Positions 1 to 10,233 of a stretch of 64,000 bases of DNA are shown here, one piece after another (within the stretch, counting starts at the first letter, position 1; every line of letters starts with the position of its first letter). Made by a program: the position numbers and the translations under genes. Below the pieces are notes generated by a model that did not search any database, was not told the DNA's origin, and saw only the letters and a list, made by a program, of their open reading frames with translations. Origin of the DNA: Hyaloscypha bicolor E (Eukaryota > Ascomycota > Leotiomycetes > Helotiales > Hyaloscyphaceae); the NCBI RefSeq assembly GCF_002865645.1, contig NW_020194628.1:1178001-1242000 (forward strand), written 5' to 3'.

Positions 1-632
1 TGCCTGCAAAGATAGACTGTAGTCAGCGTTGACACTCCAAAAGGAATATTCGGGAGACTTGTATTTATACCTTCGCGGAAGACTTCCTTGGGCGCAGCCT
101 CCTTTCCCTCTCCAACTTGAAGTATGGGCCCTGTAGGTTTTGTCGTGGCTCGAGTAGGCTTTCTAATGCGCCCCGACTTTCTGTCAATGCGATGCTGTCT
201 AACCGTCGGAGCACTCTCTGGGGAAGCGCCATTTGGCATACGAGTATCGGGAGAACGGAGGATCTCCAGGAAAGGAGGGGCGTCGGGGTTTGTTCTATCT
301 CTCCTTCCACAGCTGCCCTCGACACTGTTCTCCACGCACTTCACAATCAAGGCCGTATCGTATCCCAGCTCCCTGGGAGAGAAGAGTGTTGGGAAAGTAG
401 CTTCAGCTGCTGAATCTGATTCGAATAAACGCGCTGCTAGAAGATCTCCCAAAATCCTGCAGGTTTTCTCCAAATCCATTGAATCGGCGAGTTGCTTATG
501 GTGGAGGTGATCTTTGTGCTTCTCCACCACATTGCGTACCTTATTCCGCTTCCTCAGCTTTGCGAGTTTATCTTTGAAAATATCGCGATAAGCAAGATAC
601 ACCATCTTCTTGTCAAGGTCTGAATCTGACAT
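1..632 (-). CDS. Unknown protein, 5' part only (runs off the window)
   Basis: The reading frame opens at an ATG at 632 and stays open for about 187 codons. A good 5' splice site lies at 70, a CTGAC branch-like site follows, and a CAG acceptor ends at position 4, giving a likely 67-base intron with the next exon starting at position 3. The first 50 residues are Lys/Leu/His-rich and probably helical. The middle holds a Leu-rich stretch, and the rest is Pro/Arg/Thr-rich and probably disordered, with basic clusters near the end. I do not recognise the family. No signal peptide or membrane segment is seen. Shorter frames on the opposite strand across 117-510 are treated as shadows. The coding call rests on the long open frame and the intron signals. 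Confidence 0.5.
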   Translation of the reverse strand, partial: MSDSDLDKKMVYLAYRDIFKDKLAKLRKRNKVRNVVEKHKDHLHHKQLADSMDLEKTCRILGDLLAARLFESDSAAEATFPTLFSPRELGYDTALIVKCVENSVEGSCGRRDRTNPDAPPFLEILRSPDTRMPNGASPESAPTVRQHRIDRKSGRIRKPTRATTKPTGPILQVGEGKEAAPKEVFREGINTSLPNIPFGVSTLTTVYLCR

Positions 633-922
633 GGTGGTGTCCGAGGACATAATGAAGCATCTGGACGAAATCACCGCTAGCGGGAGTTGCCATTCGGTGA
701 GGCTCCATCATGCTCGCAACTCTGGTGAGGCCTACGTGCACGGACCTCGATATTTTGAAGCTTGATACCCCGCGATTTCGACATACCGGTAGGCTAGCCG
801 CCCACACCCAGGCTTGAAACGTATTAAATAATGCCCCAAGCACAAAGTGTCGTAGATACGGTGAGTTCACTTTTGTGTAAGAACTAGCAGTGGCTGATAT
901 GAGGCAGGTGTTCTCTGTTATC
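633..922. other. Upstream region of the first gene
   Basis: No supported gene. A minus-strand frame of 85 codons (613-870) overlaps the start of the unknown gene and has no domain or splice support, so this stretch is read as promoter and 5' leader. Confidence 0.4.
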
Positions 923-1231
923 GATGCAGGTTTTGAGATGGTGGGTAGAATAGATGGGCTGTGCCTCCATGTGGATAGCTGAACGCTAGGAAAAATTTAT
1001 GATTATGAGGGTCAATTTGTATCACCCCACTTCTAGCCAGCCACCTGGTATCCCCGCCTCGCATACAAAATTCTGTTCAAAAGTGAAATCGTCCTTCCAT
1101 CCCGAGTCTTGCGAATCTCATATACAGGGCCTCCTCGCGTGGCTTACCCCGCCACAGCCTTAGCTGACTCAAAGCTCAAAGCGTACCTTTATACACGAAA
1201 TACTCGCTGCACTTCTGCCAGCATAAAATCC
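923..1231. repeat. Dispersed repeat, copy 1 (partner at 4511-4773)
   Basis: About 300 bases match 4511-4773 in the same orientation, with shared blocks such as GTGCCTCCATGTGGATAGCT, the stretch around CACCCCACTTCTAGCCAGCC, and CTGCACTTCTGCCAGCATAA. Substitutions and small indels separate the copies. On the minus strand the right edge resembles the last ~22 codons of the unknown gene at 4704-5702, but here the frame is broken by a TAA. No terminal inverted repeats were seen. Confidence 0.75.
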
Positions 1232-1324
1232 TCTGTCTTGTCTGGAAAACCCCCAAAATCTGCGGCAAACAGAAACTAGGCGTAACGTTATAGTTGACTT
1301 CTGTATCTCCTCCCACAAATGTTC

Positions 1325-1504
1325 TCACCTAGTATATTCAAGGTTGGTATAGCAAGGCGTTTGTGGAATTTGTCCAATCCTCACAACCCGAACGATAGGA
1401 GTAGTCCCTTTTGGGCATTGCCTACGCAGAGCTTCTGTAAATATGTCCTCCAGGTCTTCCCATCTTTGCATCAGCTCGGAACTCAAGTGCCGATTTGGAA
1501 TCAT
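1325..1504 (-). pseudogene. C-terminal fragment of a 2EXR-like protein
   Basis: A 59-codon frame matches, at DNA level, the 3' end of the 2EXR-like gene at 7782-8315; shared DNA spans about 1236-1505 and 7704-7950. It keeps the family-like tail: a W-E motif, a helical ALRRQC segment and a PIVRVVRI strand. The N-terminal part of the family is absent. Immediately downstream it abuts the dispersed repeat at 923-1231, so the fragment sits in a composite duplicated block. This is probably a dead partial copy. Its tail is in one frame, while the longer copy at 7782 has lost the frame here. Confidence 0.55.
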
Positions 1505-1530
1505 CGGATACCAGGTCTTAAGAGAGCGTC

Positions 1531-2779
1531 CTAGTTTCCATACGCGGCGGCAGCTTTCTGGAGGGCCTTATATTCGGGTGATTGAAGAGCTTGCAGAGCC
1601 GAAGGTCTGTTCGTCGGGTTAGGAACGGCCAAAAGGCGTATAATGTCTAGCACTACCTTCGGGATGCCGGCGTCCATAGCTAGATCAGCCCACACCTCAA
1701 ATGAAGGAATCTGCAAAAGTAATTCGTCCGAATCCTCTTCTGCTTGTGTTGTCGTAAGGTTTTGGGCTAACTTGAAATAGGCCTGTAAGGTCTTATCGGC
1801 GTCAGAAGGAGGAGGAATCGAGCTACAGGATGGATCGAAGAGGAGTATAATCTTCGCTAGGCACCATGCCATTGAGTGAATAAGCGTCTTGTCGATGTTG
1901 TCGGCATTGCCTAGGATATTGGGATCAAACCGTTGTAATATCTTCCTTCTTTAGTTTGGGTAAGAATGAGAGGCCGGCAACTAACCATAGCAGCAATAGA
2001 CCATACATCGGCTTTATGGAAGCAGCTCACCCCTGTCCAGACCTCAGGAGCACGAAATGCTTCGGGCTGAACCCAGCGTGGATTGCCGCCCTCTGGTCCC
2101 GCTACAGAAAATTAGCGTAACCCAATTCTGCGATGTGTGCTCCGTACCTAGCCCCAAGTCTCCGATTTTGACTTTAGACAGCCCGTCAACGCTAGATATA
2201 AGAACATTCGCAGGTTTTAAGTCTGCTCTGCTTAGTGAATGGCGATAGAACTCTCTAGGGGTGAATTGCATACCTGAATAGACAAGGTGCTCTTTTTCTA
2301 GCTCGACAAATGCTTCCAAGCATACCTTGACAATATTTGCGACTAATACAGGATCTTTCATGTGTTCCTCGAAAGGAACCTCCGCCAGAGTCGTATCCAT
2401 CCATTCAAAGGCTAGACAAAAGGGCTTTTGAGCCGTCCAACCTATAGGGTCGTTGATAATGTCACACAACTTTCGAAAGTCCCTAGACGATTCGATAGAA
2501 GGCTTCTTGTAATACTTGTATTCCTTTACGAGGCAGTCCACCTGAGTCTGATTTTCAACATCAGCGCTTTTCACAACCGCCCTGGTACGAGAATTAGCAC
2601 AGACTCCTGTACGCAACTGAGTTGTAGACGTACCATCGATTTTTGGGAAGAAGAGATTGAATGCCAGGCAAGACCTCGGCCTTGAACACAGGACTGAAGA
2701 CAGTCTTATCGCCAAGTTTTTCAACCAGACGAAATGAGTATTTGCTCCCACGAAGAGTGCTCCCAAGATGCAGAGCCAT
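1531..2779 (-). CDS. Fungal protein kinase-like protein, four exons
   Basis: Proposed exons are 2779-2634, 2581-2148, 2101-1986 and 1941-1531, giving 368 residues. The introns are 52, 46 and 44 bases, and all joins keep one frame. Kinase landmarks in order: LVEKLG in place of a canonical glycine loop, catalytic Lys53 in AVVK, a putative helix C (VKEYKYY), FEWMD at the hinge, DLKPAN with Asp169 and Asn174, DLG with Asp190 in place of DFG, APE at 211-213 and DVWSI after it. The weak glycine loop, SRAD in place of HRD and DLG make it a divergent Ser/Thr-type kinase of a kind common in ascomycetes; activity is plausible but not assured. The start at 2779 has A at -3 and G at +4; an in-frame ATG at 2857 would add 26 residues. 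The substrate is unknown. The next gene, on the plus strand, is divergent. Confidence 0.82.
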
Positions 2780-3771
2780 TGTCTCTGATGGAAATGTGGT
2801 GTGTGAGTGATGTCGGGAATGAAATGGGTTGTTGAGAAAGTGGACGTGCTCCGCCATCACGGATTTTGTGTTCTCGCCCAGGTACCTGCACCACGGCCCA
2901 GGTTCAATTCGCTTGTCACGTGCCAGACTATGCCCAATCGGTCAAGCGCTTAATGAACTGAAAAGCACGAGATGATGGTCTCGGTCTCCCATGCAGTCCA
3001 ACCAAGGCTCCAACCAGACGCAGGCCGGCGTCTCGCCCGGTTACTCTAACCCTTTTTGCTAATCACGGGTTTGTTTGAATCCTTGGTGCAAGGAGCTTTC
3101 TAGCAAAATCTACATGCCCAACGTCTGCAAATGCCAGAGGACCCCACCTTCGGCCGACCGCCTCACAAGCTCTGACAAGCATCCGTATAATTCAGCATCG
3201 ACAATCATGTCTTTCGATAGTCCATTTGTTGCAAGCGGCTGTGCAAACCGGTGCCTGTTTCCTTACCATGGCTCCTTCAATATCCGATTTGTCCGAGACC
3301 TTTGCGCACGATAGCCAGAGTGCAGTGACTGAGCGACCTTCAACCTCATGTACCGCAACACTGCTCCATTGACGTCGAATACGTGGTTGCCCTTGTTCCC
3401 CGCTCTCTCCAGCGCCCCGGACGAGGCGAAGATGCATGGGCTGACGACGACAAGTACCTAAGAAGCAGCGGGAAGTCAGCAGACTCAACGCCCAAGGAGG
3501 AGTCCTGTGACAGAGACCGACAGTTAGCACGGCGAGGACAGGTCAAAGCTGGCACGCAGCGACTTTGATTATGATGACATAACGTGCTAGCGCGCGCTAT
3601 CTGTCTCATAATTACCCTAGAATCCCAATACCTCTTCAACATACTCTCCAACACGTTGTCCTTCATACGCGCCAACATACCCTCCAACGTACTCTCCCAC
3701 GGCCTCTTCAACGGCCATCTTACTACATTTATCGACAGAAAGAATGGGTCCAGAGCGGCGACGACTTTGTC
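2780..3771. other. Divergent intergenic region
   Basis: Between the minus-strand kinase and the plus-strand gene at 3905. It contains several open frames on both strands (for example 3075-3314 and 3346-3711 minus), but none has a domain, intron or convincing start. Around 3630-3710 a CTCCAACA/CTCTTCAAC motif recurs in a pyrimidine-rich stretch. Read as shared promoter DNA. Confidence 0.45.
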
Positions 3772-3779
3772 TATATAAA
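3772..3779 (+). promoter_or_regulatory. TATA box of the small gene at 3905
   Basis: TATATAAA sits about 126 bases before the start codon. A C/A/T-rich leader (about 3795-3900) follows, as is common for highly expressed fungal genes. Confidence 0.5.
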
Positions 3780-3904
3780 CCTCATCCTTCGACAGAATTC
3801 AACTCATCAGCTCAACAATTCACATTCTTCATTCAGAATCCCAGATCTTTGCAACCAACACTTTCCTAAACTTGTCTCTCAGACTTTACCCACTAATCAC
3901 CGAC

Positions 3905-4356
3905 ATGTCGTCTTCTGTCTTACTCAAGCACGCTGTCCGCAACGGGAAATCTGTAGCGATCAAACTCTCGACTGAGGGGCCTGGCTACAAGCGCCTCGTT
4001 GACGCGATTGGCGACAAGGCCAAGGATAACGCAGCAACGACTGTTGCGGCAGCACTTGAAAATGGAATTGCTGTTCAAGATGAAGATTATGCCAAATTTG
4101 ACGAAGTCAAAATCAAGTAAGTTTCGCATCTAGTCTCCTTTGAAATGAATATCCAGTGCAATAACTAATATCAGATAGCAACATGAACCACGAAAGCGAG
4201 ACGGACCCGAACGCCCACTTCTCTTGTGAAGGTTGGAGTGGCGGGAAAAAAGTCAAAGGTTTCCATGTTATGCAGGACCCTTCCAAGCAAACTGTGAGTT
4301 CTCCTTTAATCTGCCGACAGTACCTGTACTGATGTTAAAAACAGCGAGCCAATTAG
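3905..4356 (+). CDS. Small unknown protein, three exons
   Basis: Proposed exons are 3905-4116, 4179-4293 and 4345-4356, giving 112 residues. Intron 1 begins with a consensus GTAAGT and has an ACTAAT branch site. Two acceptors lie four bases apart: the CAG ending at 4174 gives an immediate stop, and the TAG ending at 4178 continues the frame. Intron 2 begins GTGAGT and ends ACAG. The protein is small, Lys-rich and soluble, with an alpha-helical first half (KHAVRNGKSVAIKLSTEG) and a second half with NMNHESE, FSCEGWSGGKK and FHVMQDP. There is no signal peptide or membrane segment. I do not recognise the family. A TATA box and a C/A/T-rich leader suggest strong or inducible transcription. Without splicing the frame ends at 4120 after 71 residues. 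Confidence 0.65.
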
Positions 4357-4510
4357 ATAGATTCAACTCTAGGTTCGGCTGCGTCAACATTGGCTGAGAC
4401 CTTTCGTCAGGAGCATAATGTGAAGCTAAGTGCAGATCCTGTAGAGCTGAGGGATTAGACTTGGATGAGCTCTTTGGTGGATGAAGGCGCGAGACAGATT
4501 CTTTATTGTA

Positions 4511-4773
4511 GATGTAGGGTTTGAGACGGGTGGGAAGAGTAGATAGATGGGTTGTGCCTCCATGTAGATAGCTGAACGCTAGGAAAATTTATGATTATGC
4601 TTTGGGAGTCAAGTTTTATCACCCCACTTCTAGCCAGCCACCTAGTATCCCCGCCTCGCATATATATATGCAGGGCCTCCTCGCGTGGCTGACTGGCCAC
4701 AACCTAAGTAGGCTCAAACCGTACCTTCAATATTACACGAGATACTCGCTGCACTTCTGCCAGCATAAAATCC
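4511..4773. repeat. Dispersed repeat, copy 2 (partner at 923-1231)
   Basis: Matches 923-1231 in the same orientation over nearly its whole length. Its right third overlaps the last coding exon of the minus-strand gene ending at 4704, so about 22 codons of that gene lie within repeat sequence; the rest covers its 3' untranslated region. An (AT)n run near 4662-4671 is specific to this copy. Confidence 0.75.
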
Positions 4774-5702
4774 TTATTAGAGTACTCACCATCTACACGA
4801 CCAGCATTAAGTAACTGCTCACTCGGTAACCTGAACGCTTCGCATAGTTGATAAATCCTAGACTTTGTCATCTGGCTCGCAAGGGTCTCCAGATCCAGTA
4901 GCGTGTAATCAGTTCTGCTGCTTTTATTATGTCAGAAATTTCATGGCTCGCCAGCATCGTATGAGAACACTTACATTACTTTCGTTGCAAAGTTTAGACC
5001 GCAAACGATAATGAATCCAGCCGTCAAAGCATCTAGAAAGATCTTCCACCTCCTTCCATAGCGTAGATGCTCAGTCAAACCTGTCCTCGCCTCCTTTTCC
5101 TTTGCCTCGTCCAATTTCCAACCTTTGTAGAGGTATCTCAAATATTGGTCACGAGCCCTTTGAGAATTACGTTCCTTCTCTTTAGTATAGCCTGATTCAC
5201 CAAGGAAAGCCTCATATGACCGCAGATGTTGAATCAACTTTATCCCTTTCCACATCCAGCGAATTTGATCGTCTCTCGTTTCTTGAAGTAGCGCGAGGTG
5301 TTGATTAAGGCGAAGTATACGAATCGGCTGATCAGACTCTGGCTGACAACTGATGATGTCTAAGGATTCAGTGCTGAGCTCGCGCCAATGGCCTTCAATT
5401 AGGCTTTTGACATTGCTCACAGCATTCTTCTTCAAGTTTTGAACCGTCATGTCCAGGCGTTCACTTTTATCCAGCGCTCTTTTACGTTTTCTTGGGCGTT
5501 GCTCAGGCACTAAATCCTTAACAATCTCTGTCGATTCCAAGTCCATGGGGAATTTCAATTTACCCTTCCCAGTTAGGAATTTCTCATTTTTGGAGATTGC
5601 TAAACAGAACTTTCCCATTTCTTCTCGCCCCATTTGCGCGTGCAATTTCTTGAACGCGCGAGCAAATAGGCGTTGAAGATTAGTTAGATCATCGGTCGCC
5701 AT
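4704..5702 (-). CDS. Unknown protein with C-terminal hydrophobic segment, two exons
   Basis: Exon 1 is 5702-4975 and exon 2 is 4917-4704, giving 313 residues. The donor is a consensus GTAAGT at 4974, the branch site is CTGAC, and three tandem acceptors (ending 4921, 4918, 4915) all keep the frame. Without splicing the frame would end one codon later, at 4971. The ATG at 5702 (GACATGGCG) is chosen; the frame is open further upstream to about 5849 but has no ATG there. The protein is highly charged and helical, with a basic nuclear-localisation-like cluster (RPRKRKR, residues 69-75). One hydrophobic stretch (about 222-242) may be a membrane segment, followed by a ~70-residue tail. The last ~22 residues lie in the dispersed repeat at 4511-4773. 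The family is not recognised. Confidence 0.6.
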
Positions 5703-7703
5703 GTCGAAGAGTTGCTCAAATGTTGCTTGAAGTAAAAGGGGATTTAATAATGGTTGACAGAACCTTAGCGGCAATGACTCAGATTCCCCACTCTTATGGA
5801 ATTTCTTAGAACCATGGGGAAACTGGTGGCAGGAAACTTCACCTTCCACGCATCAGAAACTTCGCCCGACTTCCTTATTAAACCCATTAAAACTGCCAAT
5901 TGAAAATTTCTACTTGGAACTCTCCCTTGAGTTCTTGGAAGTTATCAGGCATGAAGAGCACGTGACCAAAGGTTCTGGGCACGTTTGCGCAATGGGGCAA
6001 AGGCCACGCGTCCTGTCCCTGAAGATCGTCTTGCAAAGTCTCAGGTAGGAAGGGCTGGCATTTGAGTACCTCTCATGAAAGTAAGGACTAGATGTTACGG
6101 TACCTTTCAGTTGAAAAATGTTATTTATGGAAGGAGACCAAAATTGAGGGAACCCTTAGACTTTGCGAACGATTGGTTATATAATGTGCTCTACTCATAG
6201 AATGAACCTTGATTTTTACGCAAATTTCCAAGCTCTGAACATGTTCAGAGTTTAGCGAGTCCACGGACAGGAACGGCAACATTAAAAGGCCTAGCACTTC
6301 GCTTTAACGAGCCAATTTTTGAACGCGATTTCAGCCTCGAGCAATACAAGTAGTTCTCAACCATTCGACTGCAGTGTCTCTAATCTAGCCGCCACGGAAC
6401 TCTGTTCGACTGGAGACAAGGTGTCCCTATCAGCTACACTCTGTGTGAAGATATTTTAAAACTTAATATCCTTTCCCTCTACTAGTCTCGCTCAGGATCC
6501 TCAAGAGCTATCCCAAACCACCTCTTGCTCCAGAGTGACCATCTTCACTGCACCACCGGGCGGTTTGAAGGACTGGAGACATCTCAATAACGTTTTAGAA
6601 ATTGGACCCTTTGAAAGAGGGTAGTGTTAAGGTAACTGGGTTTGAAGAGAGATCCTCGAGATGAACAATACCTTCTACACCAGTCATTGGTATTCACGAA
6701 GAGAGGCTTCATGAAAAGTACCATGGTGACCAAGTCGAAGGCTTAACTTGTACTATACGATGTACCTGCGAAGCTTGGTTTGCCGTAAGGTCTGGAATGA
6801 CTGGACCGGATCCTGGCCATGGGCCTGGCGCCCAGAAAATGGCAGGATATACAGTAGAAATAATCAATTGGCATATCTAAAACTTTACACAGTATATAGA
6901 TCGTTTGATCATTGTGAACTTGTGCGTATGCGTTCTACTACAGCATCCAGCTGGTGCAAGTGCGGTGCGAATGCACATACGGTCAACATATTCAGTACTA
7001 TCGCAGTGGCCAATGGTCACCAAGATGATCTGTATGTGGTGCTGACACTTAAATGAAAATCCTTATACAAAAGAAAAGAAAGTATGTTATGTCAGCAGTG
7101 ACATTGTGACCACACTTGGAGTGGGGGTCAAAATCGCGAGGTGAAGATGAGGCTGACGATGAGGCTGACGCCTTCTGAGAATCGACTCGTACCTGACGAT
7201 AACTCAACCCCTTGAGAGGACATTGACACCTCACCACAATTCTCTACATGTCATCACCCATTATGGCATACCCATGTTTCTGGGCTCGTGAAAGCGGATC
7301 CCGCTAGTAAAAGTGGGTATTTTTCATTCTGGTCATCATCTTTTCAGGGTCTCTGCCTGTCCCCCGCCTACAATGGCATCTCATTTCCCTCGTCTCTCTC
7401 CAACTTGGAAATCGTAGGGAGGAGGAGCAATTCAATCCCGCCCACCAAAAAAGGCTCGGCGATCCTTGGGAACTTCTAGTCAATGCCCACACATCACAGA
7501 ATCAAAAATTTAAGTAAGAGATTACTGCTGTTAGAGAGGAAATTTCTGAGACCCTCCGAGCTCAGTTGCGATGAAACTTAAACGATGGCTGCTATTTTTA
7601 TTTATTACATATTTCTCAAACATCTAACCCAAAATCTATTGCCTGTAATCCGTGAACTAAGGCAAAATCCATTTAAGAAAGTTGATAACAAAGATTAAAG
7701 TTA
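5703..7703. other. Gene-poor intergenic region
   Basis: About 2 kb of ordinary-composition DNA. Frames such as 6748-7056 lack a credible ATG, domain or intron. A 12-base unit GATGAGGCTGAC occurs twice near 7147-7170. Nothing else was recognised. Confidence 0.5.
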
Positions 7704-7950
7704 TCTTGTCTGGAAAGCTAAAGATTTGCGGCAAACAGAGGAACTACGCATATTTGACTGGGAGGCTCTGACCTAGTATATTCAAGGTTGGCATAGCATG
7801 GCCTTCGAGGAATTTGACGAATCCTCACAATTCTCACGATAGGTGCAGTCCTTTTGGGCAGAGCTTCCGCAGAGCTTCCGTAAGCTTACCTCCGTATGCT
7901 TCAGGGCTTCCCATCTCCGTAGCAGCTCCGGCCCAAGAGTCGATTCGGCA
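7704..7950. repeat. Duplicated block shared with 1236-1505
   Basis: Covers the 3' end and downstream region of the 2EXR-like gene. It matches 1236-1505 in the same orientation with scattered substitutions and small indels; shared blocks include CCTAGTATATTCAAGGTTGG and GCGGCAAACAGA. The match begins just beyond the gene's stop and ends within its C-terminal coding region. Confidence 0.7.
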
Positions 7951-8315
7951 TCCAAGTCAAAGAATGTCGTTCTTCCACAGCATCTAAATTCAAACACCGG
8001 TTCATCAAAGTATCTCACAACTAAGATTAATTCGGTGGGATTTTGAAAAGGGCAGAGGTCGGATGACTCGGTCAGATAATGGCAATGCGGATCATAGTGC
8101 AAGCCTATTGATTGAATTTCCTTTATCTCAGGAAGTCCATAGATGGACTCCTCTTCTGTCAACGCGTTTCCTTCAGCGAAATCGAGAATGTCGTGTGCAG
8201 GGGGGAAATATATTGGCCTCAACTCGTTAAACGTAAAGAAAGGTTGGTAAATGGAGAGGGCTTTTTGGCGGGATTCCGAGCAGATATGCAATGCCACTGG
8301 AGGGAGTACGAACAT
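7782..8315 (-). pseudogene. 2EXR-domain-like protein, truncated and frame-damaged
   Basis: Encodes up to 177 residues. The sequence PPVALHICSESRQKAL, followed by FTFNELRPIYFPPAHDILDF, is the hallmark of the fungal 2EXR family: the conserved S-R-x-x-A-L segment, then the strand with D-x-L-F/Y-F. The usual first ~40 residues (F-x-x-F-x-x-LP-E-I-R) are missing, and I do not find them upstream to 8480. After about residue 140 the frame departs from the paralogous fragment at 1325-1504: indels around 7852-7905 put the family-like PIVRIVRI tail into another frame. A short C-terminal intron is an alternative explanation, with a donor-like GAGGTAAGC near 7890. Probably a decaying copy; these proteins have no settled biochemical function. 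Confidence 0.6.
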
Positions 8316-8837
8316 ACATCCCTGCGTGCCGGAAACCCCTACGTACCGGGAATAAAAACAGGTACTTTGGCTTTAAGTATTGTAAAATTGGGGCATACCT
8401 TAATATATCTTTTATGTTCGTTCAAGTTAGGTTCTATACTTCCGATTAAAAAAATTACGTTCGCGTCGTCGCTCTCACGCCTGATTTGTAAATAGTCTCC
8501 TGTTATAGCGTAACAGACTTCCTCTACTACAGCACCACCGAGCCCTCACGTTATCCCTAAAACGTTGAAAAGGTTCTTTGCCGCGTTTCTTAGGCCGTCG
8601 TACTCTGCGAGAGATTGTTAACTGCCCTGTAGCGGTTGTGGCGTACAGATTTATGCGAGATCGCCACACGTGTCGGTACCCACGTGCGGGGTAATGCATT
8701 GGGGATGTGCAGGTTGATATCTCCTCCATTTCGTTTACAACCTCATCGCTTTCATCAACACAAACATTCAAGGAAGTCTCTAAATACATCAAAAGGCCAT
8801 CGATTATACGTCCCCTCACCTTCATTTCTCCAGCAGA
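8316..8837. other. Intergenic region between the 2EXR-like and zinc-finger genes
   Basis: A minus-strand frame (8825-8475, 116 codons from an ATG) starts just inside the divergent zinc-finger promoter. Its first ~40 residues look acidic and protein-like, but the rest is low-complexity basic sequence with no domain. It is not called as a gene. The 8840-side end presumably holds the zinc-finger promoter. Confidence 0.4.
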
Positions 8838-10233
8838 ATGATTTTACGCTCAGGGAAGATTATCAACCCGTTGATCATGCCTGCTGCAGCGACCGCGAAC
8901 TCATTTAGATGCCCCCGTTGCAGCCTCCGGTTTTCAACGAAAAAGACCGCCCACAAGCATAATCAGAAGGAGCATCCAAAGTGCAGGCAATGTAACAAAA
9001 GATTTCTTAGTCTGGCAGGGCTGCAAAACCATCAACAAATTGCAGACCATTGCTATTGTCGCGAGTGTGATATTTACTTCCCAAGTCTTGAGAAGCACCT
9101 CACCCATGTACGAAGCATTACACATACGACTCCACATCACTGCTGCGACTGCGGTCGAGAGTACACCAACCAGGAAACCTTGAGCTACCATTGCTGCGAC
9201 TGCGATAAAGTACTTCAAAAACAAAGGTTTTTACGAAAACACAGGGAGAAGCATATTCGCAGAGTCGGAGATCCGGTGTCGGGAATTTCTCGCAACCTCC
9301 CACACATGTGCAACGAGTGCGACGAGTCATTCCATCACAAGAAACAGCTGAGAGAGCATATGTCAAGCCATAGACCTCCTCGTAATATTCCTTGCCCAAC
9401 CGGTGGAACATGCAACAAGAAGTTCGCGATACCATCTGCCCTCCTGAACCATCTTGAGAGCGGCTGCTGTAGCTCGGGAATGACTCGAGCCAAAATGCAC
9501 CAACTCGTTTTCGCACACGATCCCAATCATTATATTACATCGGCTGAGGCATCTGAACATATATCTGCTAGGTACTACCTCCTCTAATCTTAAAGCATTG
9601 GGTTAAAGCTAATAATTACATTCACATCTCTCAGATTTGGTCAAGTATTAATTCGAAAGCCCACCTAATGACCAATCCACACCATTTCCTCTAGTTTCTG
9701 ACGTTAACAGCCTCAGCGAGTGGTCCGCTGTTGGCTGCGGACCATCGAGTCTTACTGCTAGCGACAGCGACTGGTTAATCATCGGCGGGGCTGTCTTAAC
9801 TCCTACTTACAGTGATAATGCGAGCGAATGGTCGTTCGTGAGCCAAGATTTCATACCCTTATCGTCGAATGCGTTTTCGTTTGATACGGATCTTGATGCC
9901 AGCTCACATAGAGGTACCATATCTCAGGAACGGCGCTGTCATCTCTGCGGGCCCAACCAAAAACCATTTCGCAGCGTGAGAGCGTACCAAGCGCATATAA
10001 ACTCAGCAGCTCACGCTCCGAAAATCTTTCAATGCCCTTTGACATTCATTCCAAAGGTCAAACCATTAGACTCATCAAAAGCCAGGAATTTCTCGACTCT
10101 GGGTGGATTGACTCAGCATATGGAGAGCGGTCGTTGTGAAGGTGGGCTTGAGATGTATGGCAAAGCGGTCGCCTTCGTGGAGGAGCAATTAAAACTCCTA
10201 GGGTTTAGTAGTTTCATGCTATCTTCAAGTTAA
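8838..10233 (+). CDS. Multi-C2H2 zinc-finger protein, two exons
   Basis: Proposed exons are 8838-9571 and 9660-10233, giving 435 residues. The join AG|C keeps the frame across an 88-base intron with a GTACTA donor, a GCTAAT branch-like site and an AAAG acceptor. Exon 1 has about six zinc-finger-like units, beginning with C25-x2-C28...H41-x4-H46, then CRQC, CREC, CCDC, CNEC and CPTGGTC types, some with unusual spacing. Exon 2 begins with a Ser/Asp/Trp-rich linker containing SDSDW and SEWSF repeats, then two more finger-like units: CHLC...HINSAAH, and one ending HMESGRC. The mix of fingers and an ESG-C motif is typical of uncharacterised fungal C2H2 proteins, probably nucleic-acid binding. A second in-frame ATG at 8877 is an alternative start. 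The acceptor is non-canonical (AAG), so the exact join is the least certain part. Confidence 0.75.

Noticed and set aside
613..870. 85-codon minus-strand frame upstream of the first gene
   Set aside because: It overlaps the better-supported start at 632, has no domain and no intron signals, and reads as low-information sequence.
3346..3711. 121-codon minus-strand frame between the kinase and the TATA-driven gene
   Set aside because: It lies in the likely promoter, has irregular Ser/Arg-rich composition and no domain or splice support; a second frame overlaps it on the other strand.
6748..7056. 102-codon plus-strand frame in the 5.7-7.7 kb gap
   Set aside because: No credible start codon context, no domain, and residue usage looks random.
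8475..8825. 116-codon minus-strand frame next to the zinc-finger start
   Set aside because: The first third looks protein-like but the rest is basic low-complexity sequence. It would have to overlap the promoter of the zinc-finger gene and does not connect to the 2EXR-like gene.
8934..9560. Several minus-strand frames opposite the zinc-finger exon
   Set aside because: They mirror the Cys/His-rich coding strand and lose sense outside it, so they are shadows.
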